Assembly (NCBI GenBank): GCA_019649035.1
Contig: BMAT01001701.1
Coordinates: 21,300 to 45,089, forward strand
Reading direction: 5' to 3'
DNA length: 23,790 nucleotides
Source of the DNA: Elysia marginata
Lineage: Eukaryota; Mollusca; Gastropoda; Plakobranchidae
The notes under the pieces are model-generated. The model saw only the letters and a list, made by a program, of their open reading frames with translations, did no database searches and was not told where the DNA came from. Below, in pieces: positions 1 to 9,784 of the stretch (position 1 is the first letter of the stretch; each line of letters begins with the position of its first letter). A program made the translations under genes and the position numbers.

Positions 1-287
1 TATAAGTCAACCACATTGTTTTATCAGCGCTTCAAGCGTACTTATGAACGCACATTCGTGACAGTTAGGCCATTAAACAAAATAAACATAAATGGCGGCG
101 ATTAAATGTTTGAATTACGTATCCTCATAAAAAGAACTATACATTGAAATCAATGATGAGCAAATTGATAACAAGAAGATCATTATGTTTCTCAATAAAA
201 TATGTATATTTAACATCTGCAACGAGGAAATAATCGTCAAATGACCATTCAACACAAACAAATAAAAATTCTAAGCAAGCAGCATAA
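1..287. other. Unannotated AT-rich flank
   Basis: I see no gene, RNA or classifiable repeat here. The sequence is AT-rich, and stops are frequent in all frames except where the opposite strand of the following SINE gives an accidental open frame. Confidence 0.5.
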
Positions 288-581
288 TGTGGCCTAGCGG
301 TAAGACACTCGCTCAGAGATCGGGAGGTGCGCGGTTCGATCCCCGGCCGAGTCAAACCAAGGTCTTTAAAATTGTTATTAGCAACTGATCCGCCTGTGTC
401 TGGCATTATGGATTGAGTGCTAAGTCTGGTCGGCCCGGTTTCAGGATAATTTGACCGGGTGTGGTGTGTGCAAGCGATCCTTACATCAGAGTCTGGCAGC
501 ATTCTTTCAATTGTCCCAAGCGCCGTCTCTGATATAACATTGCAGTTGAGAGGAAATGTTAAAATTCAAACAACCAACAAA

Positions 582-583
<2 letters not shown>
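288..583 (+). mobile_element. tRNA-derived SINE, copy 1 (with tRNA-like head)
   Basis: The element opens with a tRNA-like head. An A-box-like TGGCCTAGCGG lies at 290-300 and a B-box-like GGTTCGATCCC at 333-343, the spacing of an internal RNA polymerase III promoter. A body follows (about 395-583) that matches a second copy on the opposite strand at 15631-15821, including TGTCTGGC, a CGGCCCGGT block, a GGTGTGGTGTG block and CCCAAGCGCCGTCTCTGAT. The 3' end is an AAC/CCAAC-rich tail that passes straight into a (TC)n microsatellite. The head does not fold as an intact tRNA (the T-stem is broken), so it is a SINE and not a tRNA gene. The apparent minus-strand reading frame across 137-502 is a by-product of this element. 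No target-site duplication could be defined because the right end merges into the microsatellite. Confidence 0.75.
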
Positions 584-638
<55 letters not shown>

Positions 639-660
639 TCTCTTTCTCTCTCTTTCTCAT
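578..660. repeat. (TC)n microsatellite at SINE tail
   Basis: A CT dinucleotide tract of about 80 bp with a few TTTC and TGTC interruptions. It starts exactly where the SINE tail ends. The Ser/Leu-rich open frames over it are low-complexity artefacts. Confidence 0.95.
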
Positions 661-2439
661 CTTTTTCACCCTCTTTATGTGACATGGCATTCAAGATATC
701 TTATGGACGTTTCAGTTTCTTTCCGATTTTTTCCCCTTCATTTATTATTTTATTTTGTAAATTCTTCTGATTTTTCCTCTTGCCTGCCTCTCCCCTATAC
801 CCATCCATGTTGATTTGATTTCTAGATTTATTTTTGATCTATCGTGAACCCTTTTTGATGCGTTAGAACTTATTACGATAGCATTTAAAGTAGGTACAAT
901 TTTATTCAACTTATCTGGAAGAAGAAAAAAAAACTTATCCCACCAAACCTCACCCGTCAATAGCCTCTAACTATAAAGTCATTAGATACATTTTTTATGA
1001 CTACAATAAGAAATATTTCGAGTAATACTGTTCTTCTTATGAATTGCACTCACCTTAAACACCCTCACCCCTTAGCTCCATGTTTTTAATAGCGAAAGTA
1101 TGTATACGAAACGGCTTTGACTTAAAAAAACGACTTTGATGACACTTAGCATTCTAATTACACGACTGTATTATCATATTGAGCACGATCCGTATTGTAC
1201 TCTAGTGCGTCAAAACTGGCGTGTTTCGGAGATCATGAATAAAGATAACCGATGTGTGACATCACCGGCTGGATGTTCTACGGGTGTCGAAGACCATCAG
1301 GCTTCACACAACAGGAATGACGTGTACGATGGGGAATTTTTCCTCAAGCTGGTTTTTTATACAGTAATGTTTAATTCATTTTTCGTGGGTGAGGATAGTC
1401 TTTTTTAAAAGAAAAAATTAGTTATACGCCATAAAAAATTTAATAAATTATAGAAAGGTATTTTCTTGCTAGCAATACATCATTGTTTATGTTTCTTTTA
1501 ACTGATACCATAAAATGTTTGATCTAATTCAAGATGTATACAGTAGTTTTTAATGTCGTCTATTAAAATTAAGTTTATTTTTTTTTGAAGAGGAGTTGAA
1601 AAATAGTTTGAGTATTTATTTTTAACTTTTGGTGCTCATAAGTAAAATTCACATACACGTGCATACACTGATAATCAGAAAGGTTAAGTTGACGATACTT
1701 TGGGAAGGTTTAAACGCATACCGTGCATTAATATACTAATGAATACCATCTACCATAACATCTATTATACACAGAGCATTCTAGATTATTAACAATTGCA
1801 TAAGAATTAAATTACCGTGATCATTACACAGCAATATGTAAATATTCTCTTAGCATGTAAAGTCATAGCCAAGTCTATTTGTCCTGAATTAAACAAAATT
1901 TTTGTTACCTACTTTGACTCTCTACCTTTGTACGAACATGTTTCATGTACTTTATGTAATGTGATAGTTCTGTGATCTTTAATGGTGGCCTATCATTTTG
2001 ATCTTAAACCTGTGTTGTTAATTTTTCGTGTATTTATAAATCAGTATTATTTCTGTATGGTTTAAACGTGATTATTCGTGTCTCAGCTTGTTATTTCTAT
2101 CTAACAGTGGTTCTTAACATACTTTTTGCCCTATGATGATTTTTGTTTTCCGAAGGAGCATGATTGTCATTTTTAATTATCCCATGTGGGTGAATAAGTT
2201 AAACTTTAATTATTATCAATTTATACCTCGCCATATTTCAGCAGTGACGGATATCTAGACGCTTATAAACTAAAAAAAAATTCAAAAAGTCGTAAAATTC
2301 AGCTGTATACTATAGTAGACGAAACACGAATGTAAAACATAAAATAAAGGAAAGATAAAAGGTATACAAAGGAATATAAAAACCTAATATTTCGCTAAAT
2401 AAGATAGGCTAATATTTTAAAAGGCTAACAGGCAATCGA
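661..2439. other. Long unannotated AT-rich stretch
   Basis: About 1.8 kb of AT-rich sequence with many stops in every frame. The open frame at 1136-1408 has no recognisable domain, and nothing marks it as coding. I see no tRNA, no terminal inverted repeat pair and no tandem array. Confidence 0.5.
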
Positions 2440-2781
2440 GAAATGAATGAATAAATAAATATGTTTAGAGTCCTCCACCGCCGAAGGCAGTCTCATGACT
2501 TTACACAATTATTTACCCCAGCTGGCCTATACAGATCAAAGCCAATTCAACTCATATTTCAGAGCATTATAGTACGGCAACCTGTAAGGCGCTCAAATAC
2601 TAATATTCCGCAAATTTCAAGCGCTGCCTTGAGCCAGGTATCCGTTTTACAGGTGGGTGGACTGGGGAAGTTTAGGCTAAATTGCTTTCCCGGGGCAATT
2701 GCAACATGACATGGTCTGGAATCGAACCCACGACCTCCAGATCTCAAGTCCGACAGGCTAACCACTCTGCCACGCTGCCCC
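2440..2781 (-). mobile_element. tRNA-Leu-like SINE on the minus strand
   Basis: On the minus strand a tRNA-Leu-like head occupies about 2703-2781. It has an A box (TGGCAGAGTGG, 2762-2772) and a B box (GGTTCGATTCC, 2718-2728) that is a perfect match to the GGTTCGANTCC consensus. The body runs leftwards and ends in an ATTT/ATTC tetranucleotide tail at 2440-2463, typical of a SINE 3' end. The head and body differ from the SINE at 288-583, so this is a second family. The open frames on both strands across 2461-2765 are by-products of the element. Confidence 0.7.
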
Positions 2782-4678
2782 CAGTAAAAGACAAATAGTT
2801 AAATCGATAGAAAGTCCTGTATTCTGTACACACGCTTATAGAGATTCAATGAATCGCGACAAAAGTCGAGATTCTATCTTTCATTACTTTTTTTCTGAAA
2901 ATTAATATATTTTGTTCTTCATTTGTGTATCATACTTGGCGGTGCTGACTGAAGTGAGATAGACATTCCTGAGAGTAAAAGCCATGAATATGAAAACAAA
3001 ACTAATGAAGGCAACCTATAAAAACAAGACAAAAATGGAAAATCAAGTGAGGGAAATTCTAATTTTTTAAAAAGACTAGAATGAGCGCGGCGCCATCCGG
3101 TGAAACATACAGTACAATTAGCGTTTCAACTGTACCTATTTCTGTCTGTGTTACCCCTCAGTTATATTGTTTAATGTTCCTGTAGAATGTACGTGTCTTA
3201 TAAGGTGCTTAGAGCTCCTTGGAAATAATAAACCAGTTTTGTGATTGTCTTTTGAGCTTAAAAGACAAAAAATAATATATATATAAGGTTTCCTGTGAAA
3301 AATGTTTCCATTTTTTGCAGCTATGAAGCATATTTAAATAAATAAAGGTAAACCTAATAATTACAAAGAGTCGATGACGTTAGCTAAAACCGCTTTGGAT
3401 CAAAAAAAGAACACACAAAGAAAAACCAACCAACTCAAAAGTCAATAAAGCAGACCGCTTCGTTCTACCAAAGAAAACTCCTTTTTGACGGTTAAACACA
3501 GATAGGCAGTGAATAACTATTTAAATAACAAACCTGTGGTTATCTCTCTTGTTTTAGTTTTATTATCAGAGAAAATCTGGTTAGGAGACACATAATTACG
3601 AAATTTTACGGCTCTCGTGCGGATATTGGACAAAAACTGTCACTGTTATCAGGACAGGGACTACTTGATGTATTAACACCAGGTTCTCTGACCTTTTTTT
3701 TATTTCCATTACATCGCTGGTATGTTATAATGTCACTCGGACATATTCTGATGGGGTGACGGTTTTATAGCCTAATCGATGTCATAAAAAAACTAATTTT
3801 TCACGCAACCCCAGTACAGCATGGACCACATATAGATGGCGTAACACTAACAGATAATACCCTTCATTATTAAACAGCAAGGTCCACATTTAAAAATTTC
3901 CACAGGCTTGTGGCTTATGAAAAGTGAAATAATTATTATGCTAAGTAGGTCTGACAGCACACAGACCCATAAAATCTATGAATATGGAGAAAAGTATGTT
4001 TACAGTGCTGACACAAGCCGGTTAGTATTTATAGCTGTGGCGACACTGGGAACACAGCACACGAGTAGGCAAGATGTTCCAGATTCTGGGGGAGTTATTT
4101 TCCTCATGAGGTTGATATAGATAGAGTGAGCGCTACGCTAGGCCAAACTGCAGAACATAAGCAGAGGCGTATGTCACCGTAGTGACTTTAACACCGCCTT
4201 GTTTTGTCATGGTTCACACCACTGGACACGCATCATTTGTTTATCTGTTTGCAACTGTACTAACTCGCTTACCAAACTCTTTAGGAGATAGGTCTGTTCA
4301 ACATTTATGCGTAGGTAGTTTTCTTGTGTGAGTAGATGGACTTGTGACTTGAGACGAAGATTGTGTAGTTCATTGAGTGAACAGTTGGTCCAGGTCTACA
4401 CTATGGCCCAGTACACATCGCATGTCAGCTAGCGAAGCCGTTCATCTAAGTTTTTTTGGTCGCCCAGTTCAAACTTGCCTTTGTTTAGAGACCAGTGTTT
4501 ATGTGACCAGTTCATAATTATTTTCTCACAAGTGCAATGTAATGGTTAGTTCCATTCCATTTCTGTGTGACTGAGTTCTGAAAAACAATTTAGCGTGCAT
4601 TATAGCAAGAGGTACAAAGACTTCAATCACGATTCATATTCGTTTTTTTTTGTGCTGTGCTCTAAGAGATAACTAAGG
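2782..4678. other. Unannotated region upstream of the transporter gene
   Basis: About 1.9 kb with no supportable gene. A short stretch near 3204-3240 (AAGGTGCTTAGAGCTCCTT followed by AATAATAAA) resembles the 3' tail shared by many L2/CR1-linked SINEs, but it is too short to call. The open frame at 3908-4120 has no recognisable domain. The part nearest the transporter must contain its promoter or 5'UTR intron, but no clear TATA box or initiator stands out. Confidence 0.45.
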
Positions 4679-4693
4679 TTTTCTCTATACCAG
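4679..4693 (+). promoter_or_regulatory. Probable 3' splice site in the transporter 5'UTR
   Basis: A pyrimidine-rich run ending in CAG (TTTTCTCTATACCAG) sits 20 nt before the start codon. A branch-point-like TAACTAAG lies a few bases upstream. This would let a 5'UTR intron splice just ahead of an otherwise intron-free coding region. It is inferred from motif shape only; no upstream donor was identified. Confidence 0.35.
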
Positions 4694-4713
4694 TCATATC
4701 AATAAAGCCAACC

Positions 4714-6255
4714 ATGAAATTACGGATCAGCGACAAGGGTAAAAAATACAGTGCTATTGTTGGTGCTCATTTGATCACAGCGCCGTTCAGCTTTCTATGG
4801 GTGTACGGGAATCTCTCGGAATACATGGACTCCTACTTTCGGTTTTCCTGTTCTCCGGGCTGTATGGACAGCGACAGTGGGTGGATCCTGCCGGTGTCGA
4901 TCGCCATGGGCTGCCCGGGGACACTTCTTTCTAAACCCTTGGCAGACAGAATGGGGTTAAGGTGGGCCGGAGCTGTGACCGCCATTTTCCTCAACACAGC
5001 TCTCTTCGCGTCTGCGTGGACGGTCCAGATGTCTGTAGCTTGGACCACAGTGTTACTTGGTGTGGTGCTAGGCATGGTTCAGGGTTTCACCGCTGTGGTG
5101 GCATTCCAGCTTGTCAGGGCCTGGGCCCCCGACAAGGCTACATTATTCATGGCTACCACGACTGGTGCGTCCACTCTGCTCTCCATGGTACAGAACCAGC
5201 TCGTGACTGCACTGGTCAACCCCAACAACCTGAAGCCTGACGCCATGCAAGGCTCCAGAACGTTCTTTTCACAGCCGGAAATTCTCGACAGAGTTCCCAT
5301 GGCTTTGATTCTCTACGCCGCCATGACACTTGGTCTTCAGTTCACCGGTTATGTTCTACTTTTTCCTCCTCCTAAGCTTGCTTCGACATCTGAGAATTTT
5401 AAAATGGAAGAAACAACAGACAAAACCAAGCTTGTTATTGGCAATGTTAATGGTTGTGATAGATCTAGTTTAAAGCCCTCGCCAAACACAAAGGCGGTAG
5501 CAGATGGACATAACCCACAAGAGTATGGTTCACACAAAGTTTCTAGCCCAGCAATCAGCTTCAACACCACTGAGAAAAACTACAATTTGCCTAAAATAGA
5601 CATCACTGTACAAGAATCCCAACTTGAAACAGCTCGTCCTTTTGAAGATGAAAAAGCATCACTCCCACCTTCCAAAGTCTTAAAGACGCCAATCTTTTAC
5701 GCAGTTTTCGTGTTCGGTATAGCAACAGTGTTCGCCCTTATACTGAAGGCAAACTTCTACAAACAGTTTGGACTTCTCTACATCCACAACGACCAATACT
5801 TGACATTGGTCGGCACCCTCATCCCTGTGGTAGCCACTCTCTCCAGGCTGGTTGTCGGCATGGTCCTCAACAAGAAGATCATCACCATCAAGGACGCCAT
5901 CATCTTCAGCCTAGCTGTCAACTGCTTTCTCTGCGCTTTCTGGTACTTCGTGCCTCAGCTGAACGCTCTGCTGTACTTATTCTTCGTGCTGGGTTTGGCC
6001 TCTGTCCAGAGCTTGTACTTCGTGACACTTCCGGTCGCGACCATGGAGATCTTTGGCCCTGACCACTTCTCCACCAACTACGGTCTGTTGCTCACCAACC
6101 TCATGGTGGTGGGTATACTGAGTCCAGTGGTTATCTCTCCGCTCATGCACGTCCTGGGCTGGTTTTGGCTGTTCGGGTCTGCAAGTATCCTGTGTTTGGT
6201 TTCATTGGTGCTGGTGGTGTGTGCAGATTTCAACCCTCCTCAGATCTCTATATGA
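4714..6255 (+). CDS. Major facilitator superfamily transporter (oxalate:formate antiporter / monocarboxylate carrier-like)
   Basis: A complete 513-residue membrane carrier with no intron in the coding region. Twelve hydrophobic segments can be read: about 13-34, 57-76, 84-104, 106-130, 143-168 and 196-217, then 326-345, 362-383, 394-412, 417-440, 455-478 and 481-504. A large polar loop (218-325) separates the two halves. Loop 2-3 carries the MFS motif A form KPLADRMGLRW (residues 74-84), and a degenerate second copy (RLVVGMVLNKK, 378-388) follows segment 8. The overall form, including GxxxP-rich segment 2, fits the oxalate:formate antiporter / apicoplast pyruvate carrier-like group that is numerous in molluscs. 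The substrate is therefore probably a small organic acid, but this is inference. The ATG has a good context (CCAACCATGA), with a splice-acceptor-like site 20 nt upstream. The central loop is more AT-rich than the membrane segments. An AATAAA signal follows the stop by about 130 nt. No inactivating mutation is seen. Confidence 0.88.
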   Translation: MKLRISDKGKKYSAIVGAHLITAPFSFLWVYGNLSEYMDSYFRFSCSPGCMDSDSGWILPVSIAMGCPGTLLSKPLADRMGLRWAGAVTAIFLNTALFASAWTVQMSVAWTTVLLGVVLGMVQGFTAVVAFQLVRAWAPDKATLFMATTTGASTLLSMVQNQLVTALVNPNNLKPDAMQGSRTFFSQPEILDRVPMALILYAAMTLGLQFTGYVLLFPPPKLASTSENFKMEETTDKTKLVIGNVNGCDRSSLKPSPNTKAVADGHNPQEYGSHKVSSPAISFNTTEKNYNLPKIDITVQESQLETARPFEDEKASLPPSKVLKTPIFYAVFVFGIATVFALILKANFYKQFGLLYIHNDQYLTLVGTLIPVVATLSRLVVGMVLNKKIITIKDAIIFSLAVNCFLCAFWYFVPQLNALLYLFFVLGLASVQSLYFVTLPVATMEIFGPDHFSTNYGLLLTNLMVVGILSPVVISPLMHVLGWFWLFGSASILCLVSLVLVVCADFNPPQISI

Positions 6256-6383
6256 CAAGGACAATGAGACTCGCTGAACCAGTTATTTGTTAAGTTTATG
6301 ATTTCAAATATCCAAGCAGAGCAGATAGACGGCTCAAAATTTTAACGTCAGTTATTCCAAATGCTCCATTTTTTTAAAGTTTG

Positions 6384-6389
6384 AATAAA
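6384..6389 (+). terminator. Polyadenylation signal AATAAA of the transporter gene
   Basis: The first canonical AATAAA after the stop codon at 6255, giving a 3'UTR of roughly 150 nt. A second AATAAA at 6685-6690 could serve as an alternative distal site. Confidence 0.5.
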
Positions 6390-6935
6390 ACGTAATTTAG
6401 CTTTTCTTTAAGTCCTTATGTGACTTAAAACTGATTGATATTCTATATTTGGACTCTAAAACCACATGTAACAATATTTTTCTACATAATCTGCAATTAA
6501 GTTCGAAAAGATGATATAAAAGTAGATATATTTATAAATCTGAATCTAACAGAACAAAACAACTACATTGTATTTACTCATTTATTAGTGTTCTTGTAAT
6601 ATTAAACACAGTAGAAAACAACATCCTTTAATTTTAATTAAAGCTCTATAATGAAAGATCAAATGTTGAAACGAAAGGTTTAAAAATAAAGTATATATTT
6701 AAAACATAACCTTTGTTTGTTAAAGCTTAAGATAACGTAGGATCATGCGGAATTCCTTTGTTTTGATTCTTTTGCTTGGTGTTAAAGCTTATAACGAAAA
6801 GCTTAAATAATATTAAAACAAAAGTCTTGTTCTTCTGTGTTAAAATGACATATGCTTAATGTATATCTAAACCTGTCATATGGGAGACACTAGACTATTT
6901 CTCTTACCCTGTCTCTCATTCACACAGTCTAGTTT
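6390..6935. other. Unannotated AT-rich stretch after the transporter
   Basis: AT-rich sequence with an additional AATAAA at 6685-6690. No gene, RNA or repeat family is recognised. Confidence 0.5.
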
Positions 6936-7028
6936 TTCTCTCTCTATCTTCCCCTATCTCTTGCACTGTATCTGTCTGTCTTTCTATCTGTCTATCTCTC
7001 TCTCTTCCTCCCCCCCCTTTCTTTCTTC

Positions 7029-7062
<34 letters not shown>

Positions 7063-7150
7063 CCCTCTCTCTGCCTCTGTCTGTTTGTGTTTCTGTCTGT
7101 CTTTCTGTTTGTGTGTGTCTCTGCCTTAGTGTCTCTGTCTCCCTCTGAGT
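6936..7150. repeat. (TC)n / (TCTG)n microsatellite tract
   Basis: About 215 bp of CT-rich simple sequence. Perfect TC runs are separated by TCTG, TCTA, CCCC and TTTC interruptions. The Ser/Leu-rich frame at 6880-7203 is an artefact of it. Confidence 0.9.
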
Positions 7151-7428
7151 CTGTGAGACCCGCTCTAGGTATCTTACTCGCTACTAATGTATTTAGATCA
7201 TAATTATTCTGTTGTATTCAAAACTTTTCTTGGTTTAGATTCATGTGGGTAGGCTCTACGTAGGCTGTCTGTTGCTATGAAACAAAATTAGTTCATAAGT
7301 CAACAATGTATAATAAGATATTTTCATATACCGTTTGTTATTATAACAAGTTGTTAACGAAGTTTGTCCTTTGCTTTATAACTAAAACTATATGTTATTA
7401 CATGATTGTATTTGTTTTGTCGTGCCAA

Positions 7429-7430
<2 letters not shown>

Positions 7431-7474
<44 letters not shown>

Positions 7475-7498
7475 ACTATCTCTTTGTCTCTCTTTCTT
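7431..7498. repeat. (CT)n microsatellite
   Basis: A CT dinucleotide tract with few interruptions, followed directly by an A/T-only simple-sequence region. Confidence 0.95.
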
Positions 7499-7500
7499 AA

Positions 7501-7680
7501 AGTAATAATAGTTTAAAGAATAAGAAAATTAATACTAGTATGACGATAATGATAACAATAACAATAGCATTAATAATACAAGTAATAAAAATATTGATAA
7601 TAATAGTAGTAATATTATTATTATTAGTAATATAATAATAATGATAAATATGATTGTAATAATAAAGAAAATACTTTAAA
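7501..7680. repeat. AAT/ATA-rich low-complexity region
   Basis: About 180 bp built mainly from AAT, TAA and ATA triplets with scattered GATAAT and AACAAT variants, consistent with a decayed (AAT)n microsatellite. The Ile/Asn-rich minus-strand frame here is an artefact. Confidence 0.8.
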
Positions 7681-8039
7681 AAAACAACGACCCATTTATT
7701 GGTGCCAAAATTCTTCTTAGTAAGAACAAATATCAAATTCATATTATGCTAAATGGGCTAACCACTCGTAGTGCACTCCTCCAAAGTATTTCATATAAAC
7801 ACGATTCTAAAACTAACACACTATATTACGAAGTACAGGTACATGGCACAACATTCGCTCCACTACTTGTACAAATTAGAGATATAGCTTGATAGGCTTT
7901 ACAGGCGTGAAATTAGCAGACGATAGTCTACATAATTATGCGTTTATGCAATGTATCTCCATAATTTGTCATACAAGAAATTTAGGAAACGATTTATCAT
8001 AAATTGTAAATTTTAGCATACCTTTGTTTTCCACTTACA
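7681..8039. other. Unannotated spacer
   Basis: No gene or repeat family is recognised between the AAT-rich tract and the GAAACC repeat block. Confidence 0.45.
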
Positions 8040-8815
8040 TGTGCGTGCGTTCAAATGATAATTATTTTCCGGGTATTGCTTTATGCCGAAACCAACCAAA
8101 ACGAAGCTAAACCAAGCGAAACCTGCCAAAACCAAGAGAAACCCGACTTTACCTAACGAATCAATAGTGCACGCAGTGCAATCCACTACTGTTTTCATTT
8201 AAAATCTTAATATCTGAAGAAAATCAGAGAAATATGTCCCGATTTTTGCGGGTTTCGGTATAAAGAAATTACTGTGGTAATTCTTTATATCGAAACCAAC
8301 CGAAACCCACCGAAATCCACCGAAACCAAGTGAAACCAAGCAAAACTCACCGAAACCCACCGAAATCTGATGAAAATCATCAAAATTTGTCACGATTTTA
8401 GCGGGTTTCGGTATGTTGCTTTATACCGACACCAAGCAAAACTTACCGAAACCAAGCGAAACCCGACTATCGAAATCCACAGAAACCCGACTCTATCTAA
8501 CGAATCAATAGTGCAGGCAGTTCAATCCACTATTGTTTTCATTTAAAATCCTTATATCTATTGAAAAACATCAAAATATGTCCCGATTTTGCGGGTTTAG
8601 GTATAAAGCAATTTGCTGTGGTATTTCTTTATATTGAATTCAAGCTAAACCTACCGAAACTAAGCAAAATCAAGCAGAACTTATCGAAACCCGACTACCG
8701 AAACCAAGCGAAACTAGACTATACCTAGCGAATATATATATAGTGGAGGCGGTTCAAACCACTACTATTTTCATTCAAAATTTTTAAATGTGAAGAAAAC
8801 CATCGAAATCGGTTC
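8040..8815 (+). repeat. Palindromic GAAACC-repeat family, left cluster (3-4 units)
   Basis: Irregular tandem units of an unclassified repeat. A typical unit starts with a palindrome in which GCGGGTTTCGGTATAAAG is followed by its reverse complement ending in GAAACC (best example 8251-8297, arms of about 21 nt and a 4-nt loop). Next comes an array of 10-bp motifs (consensus CGAAACCMAC), then CCCGACT-TACCTAACGAA, then a block with ATAGTG, CAATCCACTA and GTTTTCATTTAAAATC, and a lead into the next GCGGG. The GCGGGTTT starts lie at about 8248, 8402 and 8593. The same family lies inverted at 9785-10135. The family has TIR-like hairpins but no coding region, so it may be a tandemly amplified MITE or a young satellite. 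The Gly/Phe/Val-rich minus-strand frames here are artefacts. Confidence 0.75.
8291..8390 (+). repeat. 10-bp GAAACC minisatellite, ten units
   Basis: Ten consecutive 10-bp units with no indels, consensus CGAAACCMAC, degenerating towards the right end (for example CGAAACCAAC, CGAAACCCAC, CGAAATCCAC). Shorter arrays of the same motif occur in the neighbouring units near 8090-8150, 8425-8480 and 8640-8720. The A-run recurs once per 10 bp. Confidence 0.85.
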
Positions 8816-9170
8816 AGATTTTTGCGATAAGTTTAAATAAAATAGAATGTACAGCAACAGAATTCTAGGCGGAAAATACTAAATCAGTATAGGTTCTTGC
8901 TGTGTTATAAAGTTTGAGAATGGTACGCGGTGTGATTTGATATAATCACGCGGTTTTTACTGAATAAGCATCCTTGGGAAGCTTAGGAATCGTACAATTT
9001 TTCAAATCAGGCGGTGTGGTTTATTTTGTTCCCTCAATAAGATGTTAATCATAATTATTTTCAACATTTACATGTACTTATTGGCTCTGGAGATTAAATA
9101 TGTTAGCACTTCGTCATGCAGCGGAGCCCTATCTCGTGACCCATTGCCGAATAACACCCGTAATTTTAGA
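8816..9170. other. Spacer between GAAACC cluster and hairpin
   Basis: AT-rich sequence with no recognised gene or repeat. The open frame 9042-9248 ends inside the hairpin and has no domain. Confidence 0.4.
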
Positions 9171-9308
9171 GGTATTACAGAATTAAAGCAGCAACGCGCG
9201 AGTATGACGGGAACGTCTGTGGGTCTATTTTTAGAAAGTGGTTTCTAAAAGTAGACCCACAGACGTTCCTGTCATACTCAAGCGTTGCTGCTTAAAGTCT
9301 GTATTGCC
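9171..9308. repeat. Foldback element: near-perfect inverted repeat with 67-nt arms
   Basis: The left arm (9171-9237) and right arm (9242-9308) are reverse complements with about eight mismatches, separated by a 4-nt loop (GTGG, 9238-9241). The innermost 55 or so pairs have only four to six mismatches. As DNA it could extrude a cruciform; as RNA from either strand it would form a long hairpin. No flanking target-site duplication was identified with certainty. Confidence 0.9.
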
Positions 9309-9784
9309 ACCAAATCAAGATAAAAATGTGCGCAATTGTTTACTCTACAAGACCATGTGAATAACTCGTTTTGTCGCCAAAAAATGGACAATACTTTCTT
9401 TTTAAAGAAAACTGTAGAATATACGGTTTTCAAACTTGAAAAAAAAACCTGCGCAATGCCTAATTTGAGTCACGCCTCACGGGCGTACCACGTGTCCGCT
9501 GTACATATGGCCTATGGGAAAGGTGCCTAGTGCGGTGTGCGTGGGTGCATGTGTCTTCGTGTCGATGCGTCTATCGATCTGTTTGTTTATAAGAGTTCAC
9601 TTAGATTATTTTACAATACTCTGTCTGCCTATTTATGTTTGTATCCGTCCAATTCTTCACCGATCTATCTGAATATGTATTCAGCCTTTTTACCTACCTA
9701 CGAACTCATCACTACATAATTATATACACCGCTTGATTTTGCAAAAAAAAATCACAATTTTTTTCACAAAAAAATCCTAGAATC
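9309..9784. other. Spacer between hairpin and right GAAACC cluster
   Basis: No gene is recognised. The short open frames at 9336-9530 and 9537-9719 show no domain. Confidence 0.4.

Noticed and set aside
289..360. A functional tRNA gene
   Set aside because: A and B boxes are present, but the acceptor and T stems do not pair properly, and the SINE body follows directly.
137..502. 121-codon minus-strand frame with GIEPRTSRS-type sequence
   Set aside because: This is the antisense translation of the tRNA-derived SINE at 288-583, a common false gene in mollusc annotations.
2461..2765. Two overlapping open frames on opposite strands
   Set aside because: Both lie inside the tRNA-Leu-like SINE. 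The minus frame reads through the tRNA-like head.
3824..3860. Segment similar to 17563-17600 (GACCA..TATAGATGGC..CTAACA)
   Set aside because: About 23 of 31 positions agree, but homology does not extend beyond this, so it may be chance or a very old repeat.
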